Source: Pipra filicauda
Taxonomy: Eukaryota; Chordata; Aves; Passeriformes; Pipridae
DNA: 64,000 nt
Assembly: GCF_003945595.2 (NCBI RefSeq)
Contig: NW_024104162.1
Location: forward strand, 682,001 to 746,000
Direction of reading: 5' to 3'
Numbering within the stretch: position 1 is the first letter of the stretch; each line of letters starts with the position of its first letter. The notes beneath the pieces are model-generated. The model had not been told where the DNA came from. It searched no databases and saw only the letters and a program-made list of their open reading frames with translations. Positions 47,848 through 60,041 of this stretch are shown here, piece after piece. A program made the translations under genes and the position numbers.

Positions 47848-50800
47848 TTGACAAGACTGGCAGTGGACATCACTGCTGGAGACTGGAGGGGGCTTCAGCT
47901 TCAGAGGGTGCTTGGTCTCCTCAGGACCTTCTGTTTCAGTTAGACTGCTGGTCTAATGAAAAAGTGCCTTTGGCTGAAGTATTAGTTCCAAGTTACAGGA
48001 AACTTTAAGGTAGCTTACACAGACTGTTCTTGCATTCTTTTACATATGAGCGGAAACTTGTAAAGTGATCAAACTTCAGTAAAATTACTTGGGGCCAGTT
48101 AGACTAATGTGCTAAACAGCTTTTTATTTAAGGCACTGAAAGCTATGCCAGCTATTCAAGAAGGACTGAAGTCTTAACTGCTCCATATTCTAATGCCATG
48201 TCCTGTATTGACTTACATGGGGATGTTTAAATCTAAATGGGTTACGATAACTCTTTTCTAGCCTGCAACTGGAATCTAAGAAGGTGGTTAGCCCTGTGTG
48301 TGGCCGTGCTGCTATGTTGCCAGCATTGTTCTGTGTCTGCTTCAAGCAATGGGAAGTAAAACAATGGTCTCTGAATCCCCCAGGCTGCAGAGGAATTCTG
48401 TTTTCTCTCTGCCCCTCAGAAACAGACTTTGATGTGCAGCTAGTTTGGGCCCTGAACAAGGGTTTGCCGAGTTTAGACCACTAACGCATGCAAGCTCACC
48501 AGAGTGAGAGTGTGTTGCAGGTAATGCTGGTGTGAACAAACCTCTGCTGTGCTGTGACACCAGGTCCCAGCTGCCAGCATCAATTGGATCTGTGTTCCTT
48601 TACTGCCTGGCATGATACTCAGCTCATGAATGTGGCACCTGGCCTGTAAGTCATTGCAGTAAAAGAGATGCAGAGCCTGGGGTTTGGCTCTATTAGGGCT
48701 TGGTACAGTGTGCCCGAGGAGCCTGTCACAGTAGCTCTTGCTTACAGAGCATTAAGCCTGACTCTGGCTGTTGGTGAGGCAGCCAGGCTTTCTGTAGAGA
48801 AACCTGTAGGTACCTGTGGGTGGAAGTATGTGAGGATTGGTAGCTGCAGTCTGCTTGGATGTGGCAAGAAAAACAGAATCAGATATCAGACCAAGTGTGT
48901 CTCTTATGGAGGAAGGAAATGCTGTGTAGCTGAATGTTAACTGTTAGGGGAAGAATCCAAAAAAAATATATGTAGAAAAGGCTAGGGGAAGACACTGCCC
49001 ACCCTTATAAGGAGATCTGAGCAGTCTGCTACAGCCTTCAAGGTATGGCGCTGCTTTGTTTTGTTGCAGGTTGAATTAATGCAAATAGTGGTAGCGTTTG
49101 GGGAAATAAGCGTAGCAGTTTTCATGAAAATACTGTATCTGTGAAACTTGTGCTATCTGCTTCTGTATCTGCTCTTGATTGCTGTAGATGTATGTGTGTG
49201 TGGTAGAGGTGGATACTCACCCACCCTCTTGAAACCACCCACCGAGTGGGGTGAGTGGAGCTACCCTTGCTTTTCCTAGGAACTTGACCTCAGGTTCAGA
49301 GTTGTCAGCTGAGATTCGAGGTTCTGTGCAATGGGCTAAGTGAGCTCTGCCTGTTGATTTGGAGTAATGCAATGAAGCTCTAATGAGGTTTTTCCCCCAG
49401 GCCTTGCTTCTGGGGACTTGGTGCTGATTTTTTTCCCCACAAGGCAAAAGTTTTTGTAGCTTGCAATCTGCCTGTTTGTGTTCCTCCTGAGGAGGAACCA
49501 GTGCTCTGTAATCTAATAGGGAGGACTTTCTTCAAGGTCATCATTAGGAGATAAATCCTAGTCCTGTACTCAAAAGCTTTGCACTAAGTGTATGTTTGTA
49601 TCTTAACCAGATGGTTCTCTGGACTCTGATGTGTTCGCTAACCTGTTAGTTTGGCTTTCTGTCCCTCCTGCAACTAACTTTGAGTTTTGAAGGTGTCTAC
49701 ATAGTATCTGGTACATCATAGTGAGGATTGTATCTGCTGCGGTGAGCTTCAGCTAATGGATTGCAATTCCTTGTGTAAGCACCATTCTGCTGTAAGCAGT
49801 TGTCTAACATCTGTAGTGAGATGTATGCAATGTCTAGTTCCTACTGTGGTGGTACATGGCAACGGTAACACAACCACTGCAAGAATAAACCGGATTTTTT
49901 GTGTTAGTGAGAACAAGCTAGGCCACTTCAAACAGCAGCCAAACAAAGCTTTGCTCAAGTTCCTGGGGAAGCAAGGGTTGCCTGACACATCCTCCCTTGT
50001 GCTGAGTAACCCAGCAGACACTGCCCTGGGCTGCCTGAGGGTGGGCAGAGGGTGGAGCAGCTGAATCCTGTGTCCCCTGGTGTGATGGGTTGGGGTTGCT
50101 TGGACCCCCTGCTGATACTGCCCTTGAAAGAAGCCACGTCTCTTTAAACTGTCTGAAAAGAGTGGCCACACATACAGCTGCACTGTCTGGTTGCTAGTGA
50201 GATGCTTCCCCTGAGTCAGAGGTGATGATCCTCCTTCCTTACAACCCGTAGAAGTAGACAACTAATCTAATGGGAAGGAATCAGTAAATACAGGAGGCAG
50301 TCTCTAACTTTATAAAACATAAATTCAGCAGTTACCTTCAGAGTTAATTTCTCTGGGTCACTGAAATATAGCAAGTTTTACTGATCAGGCTGGTAAGTTG
50401 GTAGTGGCAGAGCTTTGGTCATCCAGGCTGGGGCCTTTCTTGCAAAGGGACAAGCTGTTTTCATCTAGCAGCAGCAGCAGGTTGCATGAACTCTCCTGCC
50501 AATGTTACCCAGTAACAGCACAAAAATCACTGTGGGCTGCAATGACATCATGGGCTGTGGCTCCTTCTCCCTTGCTTCAGGCCATGCCATAAATCATGAC
50601 GCATTTATTTGTCAGTGCATTGAATTACTGCAGCATGAGCTGGCCAGGCTGCGTGGCAGCACAGCTCCCAAACGATGGGTCCTCTGGGGGTGACGGTGGG
50701 CACAGGCTGCCATGCTGACACCCAGGCTGCCTGCTGAGAGGGACAAATTGGGCAAGGGCTGTCTCAGCAGCACGTCCCAGTGTCGCCCACGCTCATTGCT

Positions 50801-53800
50801 GTGGGTGGTGCTGGCATGGCGTGGGTGCTGTGCTGAGCAGCCAGGCAGAGGCTGTCAGCTGCCCTCTGCTCTCCCCACGCTGCCAGGGTGGCTCTTGCTG
50901 CCTCCTGCTTGCCTGGGTGGGGTGCAGGCACTTGTGACACTGACCACATCCCTCTGCACAGCCACTCTGCTGCGGAGCAGCAGCTGAAAGCAGTGGAGCC
51001 ACCCTTCCTGCTAGCCCATGGCCAGTGTGCTTCCATCCGCTTTTTGTGCTGAAATCTGGGGTTTCAGCTCTCTGTGCTGAAACCTGTGCAATGAGCTCTG
51101 GGCTGAGCTGTTAAAAGCTGCTCTGAAATGCCAGCTCCTGTGCTTTGCATGGGTGCTGTGAGCACATCTGGACCTGGGGGCTGCCTGAGCCTGACCTGGG
51201 AGTAGGATGCTGGTGGCTGCTCTCCTCCATGGCTTGCAGCCTACGGCAATTTTGGGCTACCCTGTATGCTTGTGGCTGTCTACTGCTTTTGATTAGTCTG
51301 TGGTTGCTCTTGGGAGGAGACAACGTATGTGTCTGTATTTCTGAGCCTATATGAAAGGGCACTCTCGTGGTTGGTGGGCCCAAAATCAGCTGTAGGTGGC
51401 AACTGGTGAGCTGTGTTGTGTACACAGCTTTGAAAAGTCTGCTCTGGAGCCCTGCAGCAGAAGGCAGGGCATACAGAGCTATGCTGAGCAAACACTCATG
51501 ATATGTGCATCTGAAGGTTATTCAAACACAGAAGAGGAAATACTGTTCCCCTTGGCTAGATACTAACATGCTCTATCTATGCTTCCTTTAATTGGTGTAA
51601 TTAACTGTTTTGCATTCCCTTTTCTCACAACAACCTTGCAGTAGTAGGTGCAGCAGTTTTAGTGGACTTTCCATAGGCAAATACTGGCAAGCCAGGTCTT
51701 GGTTTAGGTCTCGGTGCTAAAACACTGACAGATACATCTTGGAGGTGAAGTTTACCTTTTTGCAGATCCTCCCCTTGTTATAAGGTGAGCGATAGGAGCA
51801 GGTCGCCCTGGTCTTGAACTGCAGAAGTGAAGAGCCTGAGCTGAGGGGTGTGTGCAGGATCCTGCAATTGTCTTTGCATTTTTCTTGCTGGGAACTGGCA
51901 GTATAACAAATACACCTTGTATCTGTCATAGTGTGAGACACAAATCTTGGATTAATCTGTCTGCTTTTGATCCTTGCTACAGAACAGGAAACGCTGGCTT
52001 GCTAAACAAAATTGGTGTCTAACTGTCGTTTTGATGGTGCAAGATATCAAGTGTTACCTCACCATCACAACTAGACAGTGAATTTCTGCAGGGTTTCCTT
52101 TTCTCTGCAAGACTGTAAGTAATTCTGCTTAGTAATTCTGTCAGTCTCCCAAATAATCTGAAGCCCAGACACCTGTGAGCCTGCTCCAGCACCTGGGTGC
52201 TCCTGCAGAGCTACTGTTTGCTGGTGTCACTCCAGTTGCGGTGGTGCTCTGAGCAGTTGTCGCTTGCTCAGCCATGGCTTGTTATCAAATTCCCTTGCGG
52301 GGGAAGAATTGGTGTCTGAGCAAACTTAACATACAGGCTGTGGGAAGACTGGGGATGCTAATCGTGTTGTTTCAGCTTTGTTCCGGCTGTTGATTAACAG
52401 TGTGGCTGCATGCAAATATCCGATAGCTCATGTAACCGCTGGAGCAAGATCAATGATCTAATTAAAAGTCAAATAGAAACAGCTTTAGTAGTCTCTGGGG
52501 ATTATTTCTTTTGGTAACTCTTTTAGGCATGTGGTAAAAATGCTATGAAGAAGTAGAAACACTAGGCTGGTGACTGCCAGGAAAATTCGTGGTGATACTT
52601 GAAAGGGCAGTGACTTCCAGTGCCCCAGCCCAGGCTCAGCAGTGCTGGACGTTGCGGCTGTCATAAGTCAGGACATGTAGGCTTTTAAACTGGGACCATG
52701 GGATTCTCTATAGTCGTGCCATCTTAATGCTCTCAATGCTTTGTGATCATGTAGCCCTGTGCTATCCTTGTGCTGGCTGAAGTGAGTTTGTTGCTCTTAA
52801 CAGAGGATGCAGCATATATGCTGGACAACTGAGCAGCTACATCAAACATGGGTGGCCAAAGGGAGGAAGGTGACTTGTGACCACCCAGTGCAGCTGCTGT
52901 TGGAGAAGACCCTGGCTGGCAAAGCTTGGCCACATGTTGATAAACCAGCTCCTATAATAATAGTACTTCCCTGGCCTCACCTGAGTGCTGAGCAAGAGCG
53001 AGGATTGCCAGCTCCACCAAGTCAGCAAAGACCAAGTGAGATGTCCACTTGAGAGGCCACAAAGTCAGGCTACCCAGGAGTGCCTGCAGATCCCCGTGGC
53101 CCTGAGCTGCAGTGTACCCCAGGGCTCCCCAGGGCCACGCAGAAGCAGGCGCAGCTCCCAGGTAGCCACTTATATTTTGTGCATCCAAAAAAGTTAGAAG
53201 AGCTTGAGATAGTCTTCCAGTGGTTCAGGCTCTCCCCAAAACCATGAGTGAAGAAGCCCTGATTGCATTCAGCTTACAGCCACTGTACAGCGGGGTGGCT
53301 CAGCACTGCCCTTGGTGCTGTCACACCGGATGATCCGTGGCTGCTCAGTCAGCATTGCTGAGCATGCTAATGACTTGCAGACATCTGCAGTTATAGGGAT
53401 AGGAGCATGTGGAACTCCTGGACAAGGGTATTGCAATGCCCTTGTCCCAGAGAATTAACTGCATTGCCGTCAGGATCCTCACCTGAGTATATCCCTATGT
53501 CCTGATTTCTGGAAGGAAGCAGTTTGGAGCTGCTCTGTGAGGGTCATCTCATGGAGGTGGTTTACTGTGCTGTGAAAGCAGCATGAGCAGCAGACTTCAG
53601 TGAGGAGCTGCTAGTTCAGGCCCTGGAAACAGTGGAAATGTCTGGCGTGTCCTGGATGGAAAGCTCTGCTGAACAGCATTGGACTCAACTAGGGAAGCCT
53701 CCTGAAGTTAGTGGCATAAAACCCTACTTCAACAAATCCACTTCAAATTTTGCTGTGGTTTTGTAGCCTAGCTCGGAGTTCAATATTTAAGAGTGAAGAA

Positions 53801-55926
53801 ATACTTCTTCTGATATAGATAAATAAGAAAACTATGTCCCTTTGACGAGTTCTAATGGCAAAGAGAAAAAATGAACTGCTTCACACAAAGTGCTGCAGCT
53901 ATTGTTTGAAAGCACTGCCTAAGGTAGAGGAAGCTCAAATATTTTAATTAACCAGCTTTATTACTTAAACATAGGCATTAACAAGCTGCACAATATTTCT
54001 TACTCTACCTGTAAGAAAAGTAACTCAGGCTCCTGAAGCATTACCTGGACAGCAAGAATATTCAAGCTCAAATGTAGAAGCTGAGAGAAGCAGCCCAGTA
54101 TTCATCTAGGAGCAAGATAAACACCTATGGGGCTCTTGTTCTGTCTGGGTATAGGTAATAGCATGCTACTAAACATTTTTTCACTGCAGAATGGAGGAAT
54201 TGCTAACAAATGAGGTGGCCTAATGCTGTACCAAACCTGGTAGGCAACTGGAAGAGGTATGGGAGATCAGACAGAGCAGCATAGCTTGTGATGTTACTGC
54301 AACTATTCCAACTCTAGAAAAATTGCCCCTAGAGCGAGTGCTTTATTTTTGTGTGCTGTGTTAAAAATGTGAAATACAATAGGCTTGCAAATGTGAACAA
54401 TGTGAGACTGCAGATTAAAAATGAGATCTTGCAGCTGGTGAGGATTTGGGTAATTGCCTGCACCCTGCTTGGTCAGCATACGTGTGGTGGAGTGCTGTCC
54501 CTGAAGACTAGGGAGAGCTGCAAGCTTGTGAAGTTTGGAAAGACTCGTGTGAAGCCTTTAGTTGGAAGATTTGAAGTCCAGCCTCTGGAGAGGAAAGGTG
54601 GTATCCCTCTGAGTGCTGGCTGGTTTGGAAATGCTGTTAGCATCCAGAGCCTGTTACGGCTGAGCAGCTCCCAACAAAGTTGGATTAGGCTGATGGTGTC
54701 AAATGAGTGGAACTGCTTCTACCTCTTGCTAAGAGCAACCTGGGAGGGGGGAAGAGGGGGAGGATGGCCACTGAACAGAGCCCTTGCATGGCACAGGACC
54801 TACGGGGCAGGAGGGTAGCTCTGGGGGCTGGGGCCAGCCAGCCCATGGCAGCTGGGGTGAGACAAGGGAGTCTGCTGGACTACTCAGGGCGATGCAAAAG
54901 CCCCACATTGGAAGCAAAGCTTTGCTGTGCAGTGACTGAGTGGGAGGAGGGGGTACATGGTCTCATGAACTCACATTGCACAGCTGGGGCTAATGTGTGC
55001 TCAAGCTGTACCATTAATCCCATATGGTCCTCTTTAAGGTGCTTAGAGACCACCCGTGCAGAGTGTGCCTCTGCAGATTCACCACCACTCTCCCGCTCAT
55101 GAAAGCTTCTCTCAAAAGAGGTCTGTGATAGTGGCTGCCACCGTTGGATGAATTACCTGGGCCTCAAGCCAAGCGTCTATTCCTTATGTTAACGGCTTGT
55201 AGCTGAAACTGTATAAACACAGGGCTGTCGTGTGTGGGATGTTAAACACACAGGGCTGAAATCGCCACCGTGCAGGGGCCAGCCTTGTGTGATCTGCAGA
55301 TGGAAGTGTGTTTACTGCTGGTTTGCATAAGTATACAAAAATGTGTTCAAACAACTTCACTGTTTCCCCAGAAAGAGGGGAAAGCTTCCTCCTTCAAGAA
55401 GCGGCTGTACAACACTGAATATTTTTTTATTTAAGAATTTACATTCTAGGAAGAAAACGACCTTCCTTCTTTCACAGGGATGGTCATGGTTTTCTGTGGA
55501 GGGAAGAATAGGTGTCTGTGTGTGAAAGCTCATGAAGGGTTAAATCTATCTGGCTTACACACAGAAACATTAAGACATCTTCATAGTGGTCAGAGAAAAG
55601 TAGCAGTGCTTTCCTGGCCCATGCGTGTGCTTGTAGTGACTGTGTCCTGAGCATCCTCACTTGATGTGTGGCTGCAGAAAGCAGCCTGGATGTGCAGATG
55701 TGTCACCCCCTCCTGATGGGCCCTCACGTGGCAATGCTGTGGCAGTGGCTGGAGCTGGGAGGCAGGATGATGGCTGGTGTTAGTGCAGGGCTGCTTCTGG
55801 TGCTGTGTGTTTGTGTTGGGAGGGTGTGCTATGTCTGAATGTCAAAATGAACTGGTGAAATGGTTCGGATGTTGGAGGGGTGTCTCCAAAGCGGCTGTTC
55901 CTATCTGCAGTGGGGGTATGGCAGCT

Positions 55927-56469
55927 TGTCGTGGTTTAAACCCAGCCAGCAGCTCTGCCCCGTGCCGCCACTCACACCCCTCCGGTAGGATGGGGGAGAG
56001 AATTGAAAGAGTAGAAGTGAGAAAACTCGTGGGTTGAGATGAAGGCAGTTTAATAAGCAAAGCAAAACAAGGCATTCATTCACCACTTCCCATGGGCAGG
56101 CAGGTGTTCAGCCATTCCCAAGAAAGCCAGGCTCCATCACACGTAATGGTTACTGGGGAAGACAGGCAACATCACTCCAAACATCCGCCCCCTCCTTCTT
56201 CTGGCTTTGTGCTGAGCGTGACTCCATATGGTATGGGATATCTCTGGTGTCAGTGGGGGTCTGCTCTCCCTTCCCAACTTCTTGTGCACCCCCAGCCAAC
56301 TTACTGTTGGGGTAAGAGGCAGAAAATGCCTTGACTCTGTGTAAGTGCTGCTCAGCAGTAACGAAAACATCCCTGTGTTATCAACACGGTTTTCAGCACA
56401 AATCCAAAACACATCCCCATACCAGCTACTGTGAAGAAAATTAACTCTAGCCCAGCCAAACCCAGCACA
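55927..56469 (-). mobile_element. Solo LTR of an avian endogenous retrovirus
   Basis: A 543-bp long terminal repeat with TG...CA ends. On the plus strand it starts TGTCGTGGTTTAAACCCAGC and ends CCAAACCCAGCACA, and its ends are near-complementary, as in other bird LTRs of this type. On the minus strand an ATTAAAC motif (plus-strand GTTTAAT near 56048-56054) serves as the likely polyadenylation signal, which suggests minus orientation. The TATA region is degraded. The flanks GCAGCT (55921-55926) and GCAGGT (56470-56475) form a probable 6-bp target duplication with one mismatch. No gag, pol or env is adjacent, so this is a solo LTR left by recombination and cannot encode protein. Confidence 0.88.
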
Positions 56470-58500
56470 GCAGGTTAGCATTTAATTACTTTTCCTGTTG
56501 CTTCTCAGGGAAGTGGTTGGACTGAGATAGCTGACCTGCTGATATGTTCTGGAATAACTGTCATTAAGCTGCAGAGGGCTTCAGAGCACCTGTAACGTTG
56601 TACCTGGGTTTATATGCTTCAGAACAAGCCTGCATAGAGCAGTGCTGTTAGGTGCTCAGAATCAGAGACTATCAAAACTGAGACAAACCACAAATCTTTT
56701 GCATAGCTAAAGTAGTTGGCAGGGTGCTTTCTGATGTGTTACCAACCCCAGACCACAAAGTGTGCTCCAGTCCTGTGCTTTGCTGCTGCAGTGTGGAGAT
56801 GGGTTGAGCTGTGCAGGGCTGCATGAATGGGGATTTCCTTTGAACAGCCCTGTGCACAGTGAATCACAGTCACTACCGCAATTCTGGTTTCAAATGGAAA
56901 AACTGAATCTTAGTGTCTGTTGTGGCCAAGGATTTCCCCAAACAGTAATCACTTCTGATAATTTCTAATGTGTTGGTTTTGGCTTCAGAAAGTCCATCCA
57001 TTGCAGCTTTTGTGCCTGGTGTCTGTTGCACAGAAGATGTTAGACAGGCCTATCTGAATGGGCTCGTTTATCTGAGCAGGATTTTACATGCTGTTTCATA
57101 TAACTATCTTGACCTACTCCCAGTGTGAGTAAACACACTGTTAGCAACACAGGGGTCACTCTGCTGTCTGGAAACCTCTGGATTATTCGTTGCTTCTTTG
57201 GTCTCGCAGAGGCATCTATTTTTTTTTTTTTCCCCCAGCTGTATCTTTTGCAACTTTTTCATCTCCAATGTACTCTGGTGGCTGAGGGTGGACCTTCCCT
57301 TTGTCCTCTGCACCAAAGCTTGGTAACCTTCCGTCAGTAATGTGAGATACAGCAAAGCGCTAATGGCTTGTCACCTAATGCCTCTGCCAGCTCCTGGGAG
57401 GCCTTTGCAAGAACTAGACAGGTTTTTGACCTTGGTGAGACCTGAAGTAACCTGTGAGATTTAGGATTACCTTAATCCTGCTGGGATGGTTACAGCACTC
57501 TCACACTTCAGAGACAATTCATTGCTTTGTTGTGTTACTTGTCGAATTCTGACTCTACAGTTGTTTTTATCAGTTCAGCCTTGCTGATGAAGAGTTGGCT
57601 TTCTAGTTATGTAAGCACATGATGTGTTATGAGGAGGTACTTTTTTGTTTGCATGCCTGAATGAAATAACAACCTTGAGTTGATCAGGCTCCTAGACAAG
57701 TATTTCATGCGAGGCTTAGACAATTCTGCATTTGACTAAAATTTTAATGTCTTATTTAAAGTGAAACTCATTTCCTGTGAATTGGCCAGTGGTGTTGCCA
57801 ACTAAAGTGTAGCTGCTCGCTCTGATGGGAAGGCGAAGCCTTCCTGTGTCATGGCAGCAAATGTACTGACCCATAGGGAACACAGACCTTGTGGAGGATC
57901 ATTCCCCTTTCACTCCTGCCTCATGCCTAGAGGAGGGACGTGTAGTTTGTGTCGAATCACTTGGTTTCAAAAGCTGAGCCAAGTGTTTCTCAGCAGAGTG
58001 TGTCAAAGGCAGGAGGATCCCTTTTCTTCCCCATCCCTCCATCATTTAACAGAAATCCACTCTCTGGCATGTTTGAGCCCCACTGCAGGGACTTTCCTTC
58101 CTGACCCATTCCTGGATGATTAATTGGCACTTGAGTGCCTTGTGTTACCCTGTCCTCACTGCTTTCTGGAACTTCCCTTCTCCAGGCTCTGACCCTGGGG
58201 CAGTGTTGGGTGTGTGTCTGTGTGAGTGCTATCCTGCAGCCCTTCTTACAAACCCATCCCACTGTGCCAGGTGCTGTCTGGGGCCTTTCCCAATCCACTT
58301 GTTGTCCAAGAGGTTGATGCAGTGGGTCTTGGCATGATGCCAGCCATGCTGTCCTGGAGGATGGGGGTCTTCTGCATCACCCTGAGCCCCTGGGGAGCAG
58401 GAATGTCCCTTGTGGGCTCGGGCTCTCTTGAAACAGCAAAGCACGAAGGGGCTGCTGTCCTGCCACACAGCTGCCACTCATTCGTCACTGGAAATGCGGA

Positions 58501-58920
58501 TCTTTGCCATCGAGGGGATTGAACATCAACTGCTGGTTCAGTGCCGGTGCAGGGCGCTTCCACCGCCCGCCCCCGGCATAGGCAAGTGGGAGCCGCGGTG
58601 TCTCAGCCGCCCCTGGGGCCGGCAGCAGCACCGAGGGGCGTTGGGATGAGCTCAGCAGCGGGGAATGCGCTTTGCTGGGTGCAGGGACTGTGCTCGCGGG
58701 GCCCATTGTCAGTGGTTTTGGCAATGATGCCATGGCCGGCGTCGTGCCGAGGCAGGCCCGGAGCGCGCTGTGCCGGCAGCCATGTGCTGGGCAGGAGCTG
58801 CAGGTGGGGCGTGGGGGTTCCTGGCGATGTGTCCTGCCCCACGGCTGCCGGCGCTCAGCCGTGCTGGTTCAGGAGCCGAGCCGGGTTTTGGGGTCAGTGT
58901 GGCGGTGGTGTGCTGGCAGG
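58501..58920. promoter_or_regulatory. Intronic CpG-island-like segment
   Basis: A hand count gives about 32 CpG in 420 bp at roughly 65% GC, an observed/expected ratio of about 0.7, while flanking intron DNA is CpG-poor. This meets the usual island criteria. It could be an alternative FLNB promoter, an intronic enhancer or the start of a non-coding transcript. Overlapping open frames on both strands (up to 174 codons) are expected from the composition, and none has a recognised domain. Confidence 0.45.
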
Positions 58921-60025
58921 CTGCCCCGCCAAGCTGGCGAGGGGCTGGTTGGCTGTGGACAAAGCAGCACTCATGGCAACTTGCTGCTGTACAAAGGCTG
59001 AACATTCAGGCTCCCTCTTCCCCCCGCCCCCCACCTTCCCCCAAATAAGAATCTCAAATAATTAGCACAGCATTCCTGTGTGCCAGCTTGGCTGGGTATC
59101 TGTGCTGCGGTCCTGCATCTGTGAGTGGGGACCTGCTTGGCAGGGAGCAGCTGAGTTTGAAATAGCCAGTGTGGCAGTTTTTATTCTTCTCTGTTGCATC
59201 CTTGCTCACTGCTAATCCCATCCCAGCAGCATGCAGGCAGTGTGGAGCCCTCCTGGTGCTCACAGGGGAGATGCTCCCTAGGACCACTCATGGCAAAGGT
59301 TGGACATGCACTAACACCTGCCTGCAGCTCTTCCTGAACATGAGAGTAATGCATTTACCTTCTCATATTGTAACTTGGTATATGTCTCTTCTGGCAGCAG
59401 AAACCTTAGGTGTGTTCACATTGAAAGTATTAAGGAATTTGATCATCAGCCACCCGCAGTTTGACTTTTTTCCCCACCCACCCTAACAATTCCTAACTTT
59501 GAAATTCTTGACTTCTCTTTCCCGCCCCCTTGGGTGATTTGAGTTTCTCTTGGAGAAGCTGGGTTGGTTTCTGCTGCTGTTACATTGCTGGCTTAAACTT
59601 GCTTTGTGTTATGCCTTTCTCTTCTGGATGTGAGACATGAGTGGTCTCTGGGTTCCTATTACGAAGTAGGGCAGAGCTATTTTAATCTGTGTTTCACTTC
59701 TGTGAGCTCCACTGTTTGATTATTTTTATTCTTTACTATATTAAAAGTCTGTATGATTTTTTTTTTCTTGTGAAACCTACACTGAAAGGACTAGATTTGA
59801 ACTTATTTTTTCAGTTTTCAGTTCCACCTCATGAGATCCTTTCCAGAGGCCCAACATGCACCAGTCGACAGTACAGGGTGATAGATGCAACAGTGGCCTG
59901 AAGTTCTCTGACATAAGTGGTTTCAAATTCAGTTAAAGTAAAAACTATTTTAGTAGTTTAAAAACCTCTGAATTGTGATGTTTAATGTTTCGAATCCTTA
60001 AATGTGTCTCACAAAGACATGTTAC

Positions 60026-60041
60026 TTTTTTTTTTTTTTTT
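60026..60041. repeat. 16-base T run
   Basis: A simple homopolymer in intron 1, followed by AATAACC. Confidence 0.9.

Noticed and set aside
58541..59065. 174-codon frame in intron 1
   Set aside because: It lies in the CpG-rich patch where stops are scarce. Several competing frames on both strands cover the same bases.
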